The notes: generated by a model from the sequence alone, not told the origin. A stretch of DNA of 64,000 nucleotides from CAVPXC01 sp963709505 (GCA_963709505.1 CAVPXC010000011.1:151608-215607); one strand, 5' to 3'. Shown: positions 36,835-46,985, numbered from the stretch's first letter. Translations and numbers: made by a program.

Positions 36835-38343
36835 ATGGGCGAAAAAACTCTTCTCCTTGGTCTTGACATTTCTACTACCGGCGCAAAGGCGCTGTTGATC
36901 GACGCGGCAGGCGAGGTGATCGGCAGCGCCACCACCCCGCTAACCCTGTCGACTCCGCGGCCGCTGTGGTCGGAGCAAAACCCATCGGACTGGTGGGCCG
37001 GTATGGCCGCCAGCATCCGCACTGTGCTCGCAGAGAATCAAACGCCCGGCTCGGCGATTGCCGCGATCGGCCTCACCGGCCAGATGCACGGCCTGGTTCT
37101 GTTGGATCAGGCCGGCAACGTTCTGCGCCCGGCCATCCTGTGGAACGACCAGCGCACAGGGCCGCAATGCGACGAGATGCGGCGTCGCCTGGGCAAAGAA
37201 CGCCTCATCCAGATCACCGGCAACGATGCGTTGCCCGGCTTCACCGCCCCCAAGATCCTGTGGGTCCAGCAAAACGAGCCTGAGGTCTATGCAAAGGCTC
37301 GGCACATCCTGCTGCCCAAGGACTACATCCGCTTCAAGCTGACCGGCGACTACGCCATGGATAAGGCCGATGGCTCCGGCACCCAGTTGTTCGAGCTCAA
37401 GGCCCGAACTTGGTCACCAGAGGTGCTCCGGGCGCTCGACATTCCGGCCGAGTGGCTCCCGCCGACCTACGAAGGCCCCGAAGTCACCGGGTACGTGAGC
37501 GCGGCCGCGGCCGCCGAGACCGGCCTGGCCGCCGGCTGTCCCGTGGTCGGCGGCGGCGGTGACCAGGCCGCGCAGGCCACCGGCGTTGGCGCGGTCGAGC
37601 CGGGGATCATTGCGCTGACGCTGGGCACCTCGGGCGTGGTCTTCGCCGCCACCGATGCGCCGCTGATCCAGCCGGAGGGCCGGCTGCATGCGTTCTGTCA
37701 CACGTTGCCCAACCATTGGCACTTCATGGGCGTGATGCTCAGCGCCGCCGGCAGCCTGCAGTGGTATCGGGATACCCTGGCGCCGGGTGTCAGCTTTGAC
37801 GACCTCCTGGCCGAAGCGGCTGACGTTCCGCCCGGCAGCGAGGGCCTGCTCTTCCTGCCCTATCTCACCGGCGAACGCACACCGCATCCGGATCCCCTGG
37901 CGCGCGGCGCATGGGTCGGGCTGACAGTGCGCCACAGCCGAGGGCATCTGACCCGCTCGGTGCTCGAGGGTGTGGCCTTTGGCCTCAAGGACAGCTTCAC
38001 GCTGATCCAGCAGGCGGGATTGGGCGAGATCCGGCAGGTGCGCGCATCCGGCGGCGGCACGAAAAGCCCGCTGTGGCGCCAGATCATGGCCGACGTGCTC
38101 GGCGCGGAGCTGGTGACGGTCAACACGACCGAGGGCGCGGGCTACGGCGCCGCCCTCTTGGCCGCCGTGGGTGCTGGCATATTTGCGAACGTGCCCGAAG
38201 CGTGCGCGGCGACCATCCGCATCACCGGCCGCACCGAGCCTGGGCCGAACGCGGCGGCTTATGCCGACGTCTATCCGCTTTATCAGGCGTTGTATCCGGC
38301 GTTGAAGGATGAGTTCAAGGCGATTGGTGAGCTGGTTGTCTAA
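36835..38343 (+). CDS. xylB: Xylulokinase (FGGY family)
   Basis: 502 residues, intact. LLLGLDISTTGAKALLID is the FGGY N-terminal phosphate loop, TGQMHGLVLLD the xylulokinase signature with substrate residues MH, then AILWNDQRTG, GGGGDQAAQATGVG and the ATP-binding C-terminal ASGGGTKSPLWRQIMADV. Phosphorylates D-xylulose to xylulose-5-phosphate. With xylA it gives a complete xylose entry route. Confidence 0.93.
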   Translation: MGEKTLLLGLDISTTGAKALLIDAAGEVIGSATTPLTLSTPRPLWSEQNPSDWWAGMAASIRTVLAENQTPGSAIAAIGLTGQMHGLVLLDQAGNVLRPAILWNDQRTGPQCDEMRRRLGKERLIQITGNDALPGFTAPKILWVQQNEPEVYAKARHILLPKDYIRFKLTGDYAMDKADGSGTQLFELKARTWSPEVLRALDIPAEWLPPTYEGPEVTGYVSAAAAAETGLAAGCPVVGGGGDQAAQATGVGAVEPGIIALTLGTSGVVFAATDAPLIQPEGRLHAFCHTLPNHWHFMGVMLSAAGSLQWYRDTLAPGVSFDDLLAEAADVPPGSEGLLFLPYLTGERTPHPDPLARGAWVGLTVRHSRGHLTRSVLEGVAFGLKDSFTLIQQAGLGEIRQVRASGGGTKSPLWRQIMADVLGAELVTVNTTEGAGYGAALLAAVGAGIFANVPEACAATIRITGRTEPGPNAAAYADVYPLYQALYPALKDEFKAIGELVV

Positions 38344-38348
38344 AGAAA

Positions 38349-38489
38349 GGTCGAGTCTCCGAAGTCGCTCGACCGTCATTCCCGCGGACTGGAATCTATC
38401 TGGCGGTTACACGAGCCTCAGGATCTGAAAGGTCCAGTCTACCGAAGACCGGACCTGATCGCAAGGTCAGTCACGAAGACTGGACCTTT
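38349..38489. repeat. GGTCCAGTCT palindrome cluster
   Basis: AAAGGTCCAGTCT (38428-38440) and AGACTGGACCTTT (38477-38489) form a perfect 13-bp inverted repeat; the loop holds further ACCGAAGACCGGACC steps. A third hairpin, GGTCGAG/CTCGACC, is at 38349-38373. The block separates xylB from the xylA-like gene. Confidence 0.7.
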
Positions 38490-38508
38490 CTAGGGTGTGA
38501 GGTGACAC

Positions 38509-39546
38509 ATGGAAAAATACGGCTATCGTTTCTCATTCGGCCCGTGGAACATCCACGAGGGCGCTGATCCTTTTGGCCCGGCCGTGCGGCCGTCCGTTCC
38601 CTTCGCCGAAAAGATGAAGATCCTCAAGGATCTTGGCTTCGACGCGATGCAGTTCCACGACGACGACGCCGTGCCGAACCTGGACGATCTCACGCCGAGC
38701 CAGATCGCCCAGCAGGCGCGGGCCATGCGCCAGATGCTGGAGGATCACGGCCTGGTGGCGGAATTTGTGGCCCCGAGGCTGTGGGAGCACCCGATGACGA
38801 TCGACGGCGGGTATACCGCCAACGACCCGAAGGCGCGCGCCTATGCCGTCGAGCGCTCGAAGAAGGCGGCCGACATCGGCCGCGAGCTGGGCACCGATCT
38901 GATGGTGCTGTGGCTGGCGCGCGAGGGCACCTACCTGCGCGAGGCCAAGGACGCCGTGCGGGCGACGCATTACCTGCTGGAGGCGGTGAACGCGCTGCTG
39001 GCGCACGACCCCGCGCTGCGCATTGCGATCGAGCCCAAGCCCAACGAACCCATGGACCTGGCCTACATCCCAACGATTGGCCACGCTTTGGCTCTGGGCA
39101 TGCAAGTAAATGACCCGGCCCGCGTCGGCGCGCTGGTGGAATCGGCCCACGCCATCCTGGCCGGCCTCGACCCGGCCGACGAGATGAGCTTTGCCATGGC
39201 CTTTGGCAAGCTCTGGAGCGTGCACCTCAACGACCAGAACGGCCTCAAGTTCGACCAGGACCGCTCGTTCGGCTCGGTCGACCTGCGCCGGGCCTTCAAC
39301 CAGGTGCGCGTCTTGGAGGAGAATGGCTTCAACCAGGTCGGCATGGTGGGCCTCGACGTCAAGGCTTTGCGCACGCAGCCGGCCGAGCTCGCCACCAGGC
39401 ACCTGAGCAACAGCCTGCGCACGTTCCTGCGCCTGGTGGAGATCGTGCGCTCGTTGGATCGGGCGCAGATGGCCGCGTGTATCGAGGCTCGCGACTACGA
39501 AGCGCTCGACTGGCTGGTTCTTGACAGCCTCTTGAGCAAACCCTGA
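38509..39546 (+). CDS. Divergent xylose isomerase-like TIM barrel protein
   Basis: 345 residues, intact. Clearly paralogous to the xylA at 35469: FSFGPWNIHEGADPFG matches its N-terminus, with QFHDDDAVPNLDDL, IAIEPKPNEPMD and VHLNDQNGLKFDQD. Catalytic His, metal Glu and the HxND motif are kept, but MVLWLAREG replaces WGGREG, and the C-terminal dimerisation tail is shorter. It probably isomerises a different sugar. RBS GAGGTG. Confidence 0.85.
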   Translation: MEKYGYRFSFGPWNIHEGADPFGPAVRPSVPFAEKMKILKDLGFDAMQFHDDDAVPNLDDLTPSQIAQQARAMRQMLEDHGLVAEFVAPRLWEHPMTIDGGYTANDPKARAYAVERSKKAADIGRELGTDLMVLWLAREGTYLREAKDAVRATHYLLEAVNALLAHDPALRIAIEPKPNEPMDLAYIPTIGHALALGMQVNDPARVGALVESAHAILAGLDPADEMSFAMAFGKLWSVHLNDQNGLKFDQDRSFGSVDLRRAFNQVRVLEENGFNQVGMVGLDVKALRTQPAELATRHLSNSLRTFLRLVEIVRSLDRAQMAACIEARDYEALDWLVLDSLLSKP

Positions 39547-39597
39547 ACGGTGTGCAACGTTTGACCGTTGCCCACGTTCCTACGGAGATAACTCGGC

Positions 39598-41038
39598 ATG
39601 AGTTCGATCCACATTTCGCTTTGAGATGATCCGCAGCGAGCTGGAGGAAATCGTCGGCCAGCACTTCGTGTCGGTGGACGAGACCGATAAGCTGGTCTAC
39701 TCGACCGATTGGTCCTGGATGCCGCAGATGTGGCTGGACCGGGGCGAGTCGCTGCCAACGCCCGACTACATCGTCCATCCCGGCTCGGCCGAGCAGATCT
39801 CCGAGATCATGGATGTGGCCAACAAGTACCGCATCCCGGTGGTTCCCTGGGGCGGCGGCTCGGGCACCCAGGGCGGCGCGCTGCCGATCTTCGGCGGCAT
39901 CCTGCTCGACACCAAGCGCATGAGCAAGATCATCGAGATCGACGAGGTCTCGCTGACGGTCACCGCCGAGGCCGGCGTGTTGGGTCAAGAGCTGGAGTGG
40001 GCGTTGAACGAAAAGGGGCTGTTTCTGCCGCACTATGCCGCGGCCTCGCGCTGCGCGACGCTGGGCGGCTACCTGGCCCCGCGCGGCACCGGTACGATCA
40101 GCACCAAGTACGGCAAGGCCGAGGATCTGGTCGTCAACATGCAGATCGTCCTGCCCACCGGCGAGATCATTCGCACCGCGCCCGTGCCGCAGCACGCGGC
40201 CGGCCCCGACTGGCCGCGGCTGTTCCTGGGCGCCGAGGGCACCTTCGGCGTGATCACCGAGGCCACGATGCAGGTCGACTACATCCCAGAGGCCCGCCTG
40301 CTGCGGGCGCTCTTGTTCGACGATCTGAGCAAGGCCCTGGAGGCCGGCCGGCGCATCATGACTCAACGGCTGCATCCGTTCGTGATCCGCCTGTACGACC
40401 CCGCGTCGACCCGCACTCAGGTCAAGAAAGTGCTGGGGCTGGACTTCGACGGCGCGTACATGGTGATGGGCTTCGACGGCGACCCGGACATCGCGGCGCT
40501 GGAAGAGCAAAAAGCGCTGGGTATCTGCCAGGCATTGGGCGCAGTCGATGTCGGCCGGGAGCCGGGCGAGCGCTGGTGGGAGCACCGCTACGACTTCTAC
40601 TATCCGCCGCTCAGCCTCAAGCTGCCGTGGATGTACGGTACGACTGAGACCGTCACCACCTACGACAAGATCGAGACCCTCTACTGGGCCGAGAAGCGGG
40701 CCGTCGAGGAGGGCTTCAAGGACTGGAACGTCAAATACATCGGGCATTTCTCGCACTGGTTCCATTGGGGCGTCATGCTCTACTCGCGTTTCATCATCGA
40801 GGAGCCGCCCCAGGACGCCGAGGAGGCGCTGCGGCTGCACAACCGGGTCTGGAACGCGGCCATGCAGGCGGTGATCGCCAACGGCGGCATGATCAACGAG
40901 CACCACGGCGTCGGCGTCAAGCTGGGCAGGTACATGCGTAAACAGTACGGTACCGCTTGGCCTTTCATGAAGCGCCTGAAGTCCACGATCGACCCCAACG
41001 GCATCATGAATCCTGGTAAAGTCGGGTTTGGGTTTTAG
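39598..41038 (+). CDS. FAD-binding oxidase/dehydrogenase (GlcD-like, VAO fold)
   Basis: About 475 residues. PP-loop FAD domain: TPDYIVHPGSAEQISEIM, PVVPWGGGSGTQGGALP, GRYL-type motif TLGGYLAPRGTGTIS and GAEGTFGVITEATM; C-terminal cap with INEHHGVGVKLG and NPGKVGFGF. Such enzymes oxidise 2-hydroxy acids (glycolate, lactate) or related alcohols. ATG at 39598 (RBS GGAGATAAC) opens an 8-codon frame that joins the main frame if one T is removed at about 39619 (giving SLEMIRSELEEI); otherwise the start is 39626. The next gene supplies the Fe-S partner. Confidence 0.88.
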
Positions 41039-41141
41039 TGCGGCGCACATAGTGCATGATCCGAGACTGCGAAGTGAGCAAAGGACTAGCTTTTTCGCAT
41101 AGCTAAAGTGCGCCGCAAATGACCACAGAGGAAAACGAGCT

Positions 41142-42568
41142 ATGGCTATTGATAACATTGCGCTTGCGGTAGCGACCACCGACAACTGCCGCTATTGTTT
41201 GATGTGCCGGCATGTCTGCCCGGTGGGCCATGTGACGCTGCTGGAGACCCTGACGCCGCATGGGTGGGGGCTGTTGATTGCTTCGGAGCGCCGCGGGTTG
41301 ATCGCGTGGAACGCCAGCAGCGTCGAAAAGCTGTTCAGTTGCGCCGACTGTGGCGCGTGCCGGGCGCATTGCGTCACCGATCAACCGCTGCCGAACGCCA
41401 TTGCGGCGGCCCGCGCTGAGGTCGTCGAGCGGAACCTGGCGCCGGCGACGGTGGTTGCAGCCGGCGAAGCGCTGGCGCAGTGGGGCAATCCGTACAAGCC
41501 AATCAAACCGCAGCCGGCGACGGGCACAGGCGAGGTCGCGCTTTTCGTCGGAGACGAGGCGGCGTATCTGTGGCCAGAGGTGCTGCCTGCGGTGCTGAAG
41601 CTGCTCGCAGCCACCGGGGTCACGCCCGTGCTGATCGGCGCCGGCCGCAACAATGGCTACCTGGCAACGTCCTTAGGCTTCCCGGCCACGGGCAAAGCCC
41701 TGGCGCAGGCCGTTCTGGACGACCTGCGAGCCAGCGGCGCTCGGCGGCTGCTCGTGCTGACCCCTGGCGATTACTATGTGTTCCGAGATCTCTACGACGA
41801 GCGGTTGGGCCTGACCTTGCCCAAAGAGGTCGAGTTAACGGAGGTGCTGGTTTACCTGGCCGAGCGTTTGGCCGCCGGCGAACTGGCCTTTCGCCGGTTC
41901 GAAGGTGCACCGCCCTACGCCTACGTCGACCCCGCGCACTCGGTGCGGGTCACCACCCGCTACGAAGCGCCCCGCCAGCTTCTGGCTGCGGTCATGCCGT
42001 CGCCCGGCAGCGAGCTGTTCTGGCGTCGAGACCGCACCCACCCGGCCGGCAGCACGTCGCTGAAGTTCGCCAATCCGCAGTTGGCCAACCACCTGACCTA
42101 TGCCCGCCTGGGCGATGCCGCAAAGGTCGGTGCGACACTCTTGATCACCGAAGACCCCGGCACGCTCAACGCTCGGCCCACTCCGCCCGCTTTGGCGTCC
42201 GTTCGAGGCCTGTACGAGCTGCTAGCCGAGCAGTTGGTCTACCGGCGCATTCGGTGCGGGTCACCACGCGCTACGATGCACCGCGGCAGTTATTGGCGGC
42301 TGCGATGCCGGGGCCCGGCATCGAGCTGTTCTGGCGGCGCGACCGCACGCATCCGGCCGGCAGTACCTCGCTAAAGTTCGCCAACCCGCAAATGGCCGAC
42401 CATCTCACCTATGCGCGTCTGGGTGACGCAGTCCAGGTTGGCGCGCGACTGCTTATCACCGAGGACCCCGGCACGCTCAACGCGCTCGCCGCTCACTCCG
42501 CCCGCTTCGGCGTCCGAGTCCAAGGTCTCTACGAGCTACTCGCCGATCACCTCATCTCTGGCCATTGA
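41142..42568 (+). CDS. Fe-S oxidoreductase subunit (GlcF/HdrD-like) with tandem duplicated C-terminus
   Basis: Two [4Fe-4S] motifs, CRYCLMCRHVCPVG and CADCGACRAHC, in the N-terminal 80 residues, followed by a cysteine-poor domain (EVALFVGDEAAYLWPEVL..., RLLVLTPGDYYVFRD). It probably passes electrons from the FAD subunit to a quinone or other acceptor. The last ~100 residues (from SVRVTTRY) are present twice, 311 bp apart; because 311 is not a multiple of three the second copy is in another frame and ends at 42568. Normal homologues should have one copy. RBS weak. Confidence 0.82.
41934..42555 (+). repeat. 311-bp diverged tandem duplication within the Fe-S gene
   Basis: Copy 1 from 41934 and copy 2 from 42245 both encode SVRVTTRY(E/D)APRQLLAA, SELFWRRDRTHP or IELFWRRDRTHP and SLKFANPQ, up to GLYELLA. 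Differences are concentrated in third codon positions, so the copies diverged under selection rather than arising as a fresh error. Confidence 0.8.
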
Positions 42569-42606
42569 CAATTGACCAATTGCCAATTCACAATTCACAA
42601 TTTCCA
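42566..42606. repeat. Degenerate CAATTGA repeat
   Basis: TTGACAATTGACCAATTGCC and CAATTCACAATTCACAAT follow the Fe-S gene stop and reach the RBS (AAGGAG) of the next epimerase. Same type as 3761-3800 but diverged. Confidence 0.55.
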
Positions 42607-42618
42607 AGGAGATACCCC

Positions 42619-43506
42619 ATGCATCTTTCCATGCACAACTGGATGAGGGCCGAGCCCATCGAGGTCACCATTCGCCGCCTGGCCAAGTATGGCTACGAGA
42701 GCATCGAGATCAGCGGCGAGCCGGAGAAGTACGACACCAAAGAAGTGCGTCAGCTTCTCGACGCGTACGGTCTGCGCTGTTGGGGATCGGTCACGCTGAT
42801 GTTCGCCGGCCTCAACTTCCCATCCGCCGACGAAGCGACCCGCGAGCGCACGGTCAAGTACGTCAAGGACTGCATCACGATGGTCAAGGAGCTCGACGGC
42901 GAGGTGATGACCATCGTGCCGGGCACCGTGGGCAAGGTCAACGCCGACTCGACGCCCGAGAAGGAGTGGGCCTGGGCGGTGGACGGGCTGAAGGAAGTCT
43001 ACGCCTACGGCCAGCAAGCCGGCGTGCGCCTGGCGCTGGAGCCGCTCAACCGCTTCGAGACCTACTTCATCAGCCGCGGCGCGCAGGCGCTGGCGCTGGC
43101 CGAGGCCGTTGGCCCGGATTGCGGCGTGTGTCTCGACGCCTTCCACCTCAACATCGAAGAGGCCGACATGTTGGCGGCCATCCGCAAGGCGGGCAGCCGG
43201 CTGGTCGACTTCCACGTCGCCGACAACAACCGCCTGGCCTGCGGCATGGGCGCGCTCAACTGGAGCGCCATCGTGCGCACGCTCAAGGACATCGGCTACG
43301 ACGGCGCCCTGACCGTCGAGTTCGTCGCCCCGATCGACCGCACCCCGGCCAACCCCTTCCCGGACGCCATCGAGAAGAACCCGGTCAACATCAGCCCGGA
43401 ACAGTTGAAATTCATCGAAGACCACGGCTCCAGCCTGCTCAGCGAGAAGTTCTACGACTGGCTGGTCGAGCGCTGTTCGGCGGTGCTGTTGCCGTTGATC
43501 AAGTAG
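42619..43506 (+). CDS. Sugar phosphate isomerase/epimerase 3 (tagatose 3-epimerase-like)
   Basis: 295 residues, intact. MHLSMHNWMRAEPIEVTIRRLAKYGYE; metal residues lie in LALEPLNRFETYF (Glu), CLDAFHLNIEEADM (Asp, His), LVDFHVADNNR (His) and LTVEFVAP (Glu). The best-preserved epimerase of the island and closest to D-tagatose/D-psicose 3-epimerases. RBS CAAGGAG. Probably interconverts ketoses feeding the kinase. Confidence 0.9.
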   Translation: MHLSMHNWMRAEPIEVTIRRLAKYGYESIEISGEPEKYDTKEVRQLLDAYGLRCWGSVTLMFAGLNFPSADEATRERTVKYVKDCITMVKELDGEVMTIVPGTVGKVNADSTPEKEWAWAVDGLKEVYAYGQQAGVRLALEPLNRFETYFISRGAQALALAEAVGPDCGVCLDAFHLNIEEADMLAAIRKAGSRLVDFHVADNNRLACGMGALNWSAIVRTLKDIGYDGALTVEFVAPIDRTPANPFPDAIEKNPVNISPEQLKFIEDHGSSLLSEKFYDWLVERCSAVLLPLIK

Positions 43507-43560
43507 GCAAGTGGCAGTAGCAAGTAGGCAAGTAGACAAGGAAACGGGTAGACAAGGCAG
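43507..43560. repeat. AAGTAGGCAAGTAGACAAG direct repeat
   Basis: About five imperfect GCAAGTAG/ACAAG(G)TAG units directly after the epimerase stop. No inverted arm is visible, unlike other families in the window. Confidence 0.6.
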
Positions 43561-43742
43561 TCGCTTGGTCGGCCAGATTGAGGGACGACAACGTTCTATG
43601 ACAGCTCCGGATCGTCAGTTAGACGTTCTTCAGTCTTGGCAGCCAGCCTTGTTTGCAGGTTATGCGGCTCTCCCTCGCCGCCCTTCCCCGCTGGCCCCTC
43701 CCCCTCCTTTGCGAGGGGGAGGGGTACTCCAGAGGTATCTGC

Positions 43743-44984
43743 ATGGGAAAAACAGTTCTCATCATCGGAACGCTGGACACCAAAGGCGCTGAGATCGGCT
43801 ATCTGCGCGACCGGTTGCAGGCGCTGGGGCTGGACACCACCGTCGTGGATTCGGGCATCCTGGGCGAGCCGCTTGGCATCACGCTCGGCGAGCACGACAT
43901 CAGCCGGGCGCAGGCGGCCATCTACGGCGGCACCACCATCGAGCAGCTGCGCGCTGCCGGCAGCCGCGGCAAGGCTGTGGCCGGGATGCGCGAGGCGCTG
44001 AAGAAACTCACGGTGGAGCTGTATCGGCAGGGCCGGCTGGCCGCCGTCGTCAGCATGGGCGGCGCCGAGGGCGCGGTCATGGGCGCCGCGGCGATGATGC
44101 AACTGCCCCTGGGCGTACCCAAGGTGCTGGTTTCGCCCATCGCCTCGGGCAAACACTACTTCGACCCGATGGTGGGTACCAGCGACATCATGGTGGTGCA
44201 TTCGGTAGTCGATATCCTCGGCCTGAACCCCATCGCCACGACCATCTTCGACAACGTCGCGGCCGCGCTCAAGGGCCTGGTCGAGCACGGCCACGAGCTG
44301 TCGCCGCCTGAGCCGGGAAGCCGCTATGTCGCGGTGACCATGCTCGGCAACACCACCAAGGCCGTGATGGCGCTCAAGGAGCGGCTGGCCGAGGCGGGCT
44401 ACGAGGCGGTCATTTTTCATTCCAACGGCGTGGGCGGGCCGGCGATGGAGGAGCTGGCCGAGGCCGGCCAGTTCGTCGGCGTGATCGACTACACCACCAA
44501 CGAGACCTACGACCCGATGACCGGCGGCATCCACGACGGCGGCCCGGATCGCTTGAAGCGCATCGGCCTGCTGGGGCTGCCGCAGGTGGTCGTGCCGGGC
44601 TGCATCGACTTCAGCGTGTTTCACGCCGGGGCGATCCCGCCGGCCTTGCAGGGCAGGCCGGTCTACGACCACAACCCTGAGTACACGTTGGTGCGGGCGA
44701 CGCACGACGAGATGGTCGCGCTGGGGCATCTTTTCGCCGAGCGGTTGAACCTGGCGAAAGGGCCTGTCATTATCGCCGTGCCGACCCAAGGTCTGTCGAT
44801 CCCCAACGTGCCGGGCGGTGTCTTCTGGAACCCAGAGGCGGACAAGGCCTTCCTGGACACACTCAAGGCGGAGATTCGCGACGATATTCCGGTTCTCACG
44901 TTCGAACGTCACGTCAACGATCCGGCGTTTGGCGTGGAGGTCGGGAATTTGTTCGTTACACTTCTCGAGGAGCAAAAAGCATGA
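43743..44984 (+). CDS. Tm-1-like ATP-binding protein (UPF0261)
   Basis: 413 residues, intact. GKTVLIIGTLDTKGAEIGYL is the family start, with VVSMGGAEGAVMG, VGTSDIMVVHSVVDILGL, FHSNGVGGPAME and GCIDFSVFHAGAIP. The family is named after the plant antiviral protein Tm-1; bacterial members usually sit beside TIM-barrel and catabolic enzymes, with undefined chemistry. Start 43743 with AGAGG upstream. Overlaps the next gene by 4 bp (ATGA). Confidence 0.9.
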   Translation: MGKTVLIIGTLDTKGAEIGYLRDRLQALGLDTTVVDSGILGEPLGITLGEHDISRAQAAIYGGTTIEQLRAAGSRGKAVAGMREALKKLTVELYRQGRLAAVVSMGGAEGAVMGAAAMMQLPLGVPKVLVSPIASGKHYFDPMVGTSDIMVVHSVVDILGLNPIATTIFDNVAAALKGLVEHGHELSPPEPGSRYVAVTMLGNTTKAVMALKERLAEAGYEAVIFHSNGVGGPAMEELAEAGQFVGVIDYTTNETYDPMTGGIHDGGPDRLKRIGLLGLPQVVVPGCIDFSVFHAGAIPPALQGRPVYDHNPEYTLVRATHDEMVALGHLFAERLNLAKGPVIIAVPTQGLSIPNVPGGVFWNPEADKAFLDTLKAEIRDDIPVLTFERHVNDPAFGVEVGNLFVTLLEEQKA

Positions 44985-45907
44985 TTGCAGACAACGGTCG
45001 CGACTACAAAGACCTGCCTCACCTGACCACGGGTGACGAGGATTTTCGCAGCAAGTTTCTTTCCTGGGACCTGGGCAACATCAGCTACACGGACGTCCAG
45101 GAGTACCTGAAGGTCAAGGATACCATCCTGGTGCCCATGGCCAGCTTCGAGCAGCACGGGCCGCATCTGCCGCTGTACACGGATACCATCACTGCGGTGG
45201 AGATATCGAAGCGAGTGGCCGAGATGATCGCCGTGCTGCACGCGCCGGCGATCTGGATGGGCTACTCTCCGCAGCACATGTACTCCCCAGGGTCGGGCCG
45301 TGGCACGATCACCGTGCGCAGCACGACGCTGCTCAACCTGCTCTACGACGTCGGCCGCAGCCTGATCCACCACGGCTTCAACCGCATCATCTTTGTCAAC
45401 GGCCACGGCAGCAACGTCAAGGTCGTCGATCCCGTGCTGCGCAAGCTGCGCTACGAGACCGGCGCGCTGATCAGCTTTGTCAAGCCGTACATGGAGAACT
45501 ACGTCGGAATCCTCAAAGGGCTGATGGAGAATCCCCCGGAGGAGACGCCCGGGTGGCACAGCAGCGAGCTGGAGACGTCGCAGGACCTGGCCTGGGACGA
45601 GCGCTACGTCCGCATGGATCGCGCCGCGCTGTCAAAGGCGCACATCCCTGAATTCCTGCCCAAGTCCTTCGAGAAAAAGGACGGCATGCCCGACGTCGAG
45701 TTCGAGGACTACAAATACTTCACCTTCCCGATGGACCACCACGAGTTCATCGAGAGCGGCGTGATCGGCAACCCGCTGCGCGCGACCAAGGAAAAGGGCG
45801 AAGAGGCTTTCCGCCGCCTGTCCGAGCACGTGGCGCGCGGTGTGTTGGAGCTGGAAAAGGTGCAGGTCGAAGTTCACAATCGCGAGTTCGTCGATCGGGT
45901 GTTTTGA
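44981..45907 (+). CDS. Creatininase family amidohydrolase
   Basis: 308 residues, intact. Metal ligands are in SFEQHGPHLPLYTDT (Glu, His, Asp) and HSSELETS (Glu); VNGHGSNVKVV is the family glycine/His motif. Creatininase-fold enzymes hydrolyse cyclic amides or lactone-like rings (for example creatinine or formylamino sugars). Co-translated with UPF0261, so they probably act on one pathway; the actual substrate here is unknown. Confidence 0.9.
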   Translation: MIADNGRDYKDLPHLTTGDEDFRSKFLSWDLGNISYTDVQEYLKVKDTILVPMASFEQHGPHLPLYTDTITAVEISKRVAEMIAVLHAPAIWMGYSPQHMYSPGSGRGTITVRSTTLLNLLYDVGRSLIHHGFNRIIFVNGHGSNVKVVDPVLRKLRYETGALISFVKPYMENYVGILKGLMENPPEETPGWHSSELETSQDLAWDERYVRMDRAALSKAHIPEFLPKSFEKKDGMPDVEFEDYKYFTFPMDHHEFIESGVIGNPLRATKEKGEEAFRRLSEHVARGVLELEKVQVEVHNREFVDRVF

Positions 45908-45935
45908 ATGATGAACGATGAGTGATTAGTGATCT
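45906..45935. repeat. Short GATGA-type repeat
   Basis: TGAATGATGAACGATGAGTG and following bases repeat a GATGA unit immediately at the creatininase stop codon. Same type as 31354-31445 but one arm only. Confidence 0.45.
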
Positions 45936-46091
45936 AGCGGCCTGACAGTTTGTTTGGAACCATAGCGTCGGTCGAGTAGGTCCTGGCGGCGATTTCAATC
46001 TGGGAACATGGGTGCTCAAGTTGATTGTTGCAAGACGCCGCCAGACCCTACTCGACCCACAATCATCAATAAACGTGAAGGAGGTAAGGAA

Positions 46092-46942
46092 ATGACGATC
46101 AAAGTTGGATGTTTTGCCTTGGTTGACCCGTTTTCTTTGCTCGATCACCAGCTCGAACGCGTTGCCGGGCTCGGCTTCAAGTACGCCGACGTGACCGATA
46201 ACCATCCCGGCGGGATACTCGGCCGGGAGTTTGGCTTCACGGCCACCGCCAGCCTGGACGATAATCCCTTGGACGTGCTCGACCTGTTCACGAAGCATGG
46301 GCTGACCGCGACCAGCGTCTGTGCGCACGCCAATCTGCTCGATCCCAGCTCGCCCGCCCGCTATGCCACCAACGAGCTCATGAAGGCCGTGCGGCTGGCG
46401 GCCGGCATGGGCGTGAAGGACGTCATCACCACCGAAGGCGATCCGAAGTCGGCGTGGGGCCATAACCTGAGCTGGGGCGAGAAGGTCTTTATCACGGCCG
46501 AGAAGCTCCACGAGCCGCTGCGGCTGGCCAAAGCCTATGGCGTGCGCATCTTGCTGGAGCCACACGGTATGTTGACCGACAGCATCGAGGGCATGCAAGC
46601 CATTATGAACAAGCTGGGCAACCCCGATCACCTGGGGGTCAACATGGATACCGGCAACTCCTGGCTGGGCGGCGCGGATCCGGTGGAAATGGCCAAGGTC
46701 TTCAAGGACAAGATCTTCCACATCCACTGGAAGGACCTGCCGGCCGACTGGGAGCCAAGCGCGGCACGATGTACGGCTGCGGCTTTGGACCCATCGCGCT
46801 CGGCGAGGGTGTGATCGACATCAAGGGCGTGTTCGATGTGCTCAAGGACTCGCCGCTGGTCGAGTACTCCACGCTGGAGGTGGGCGGCGATGCGAATGTG
46901 CTCAAGAGCTATGCTTACCTGAAGTCGTTGGGTGCTGAGTAG
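46092..46942 (+). CDS. Sugar phosphate isomerase/epimerase 4, one frameshift
   Basis: About 283 residues. MTIKVGCFALVDPFSLLDHQLER; LKYADVTDNHPG-like second strand (FKYADVTDNHPG), LLEPHGMLTDSIEGM, VNMDTGNSWLGG and IFHIHWKDLPADW give the expected metal residues. The frame changes near 46760 and continues GTMYGCGFGPIALGEG, VEYSTLEVGG to 46942. Strong GAAGGAGG RBS. Related to, but distinct from, the other three epimerases. Confidence 0.87.
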
Positions 46943-46985
46943 GCAAGAGCCTGGCTCGTGTCACGGTGGGATGATGCGTAGTTGC

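Noticed and set aside
39359..41185. 608-codon minus-strand open frame
   Set aside because: It lies entirely opposite the FAD oxidase and the end of the xylA-like gene, which carry real motifs. Its translation has no recognisable domain.
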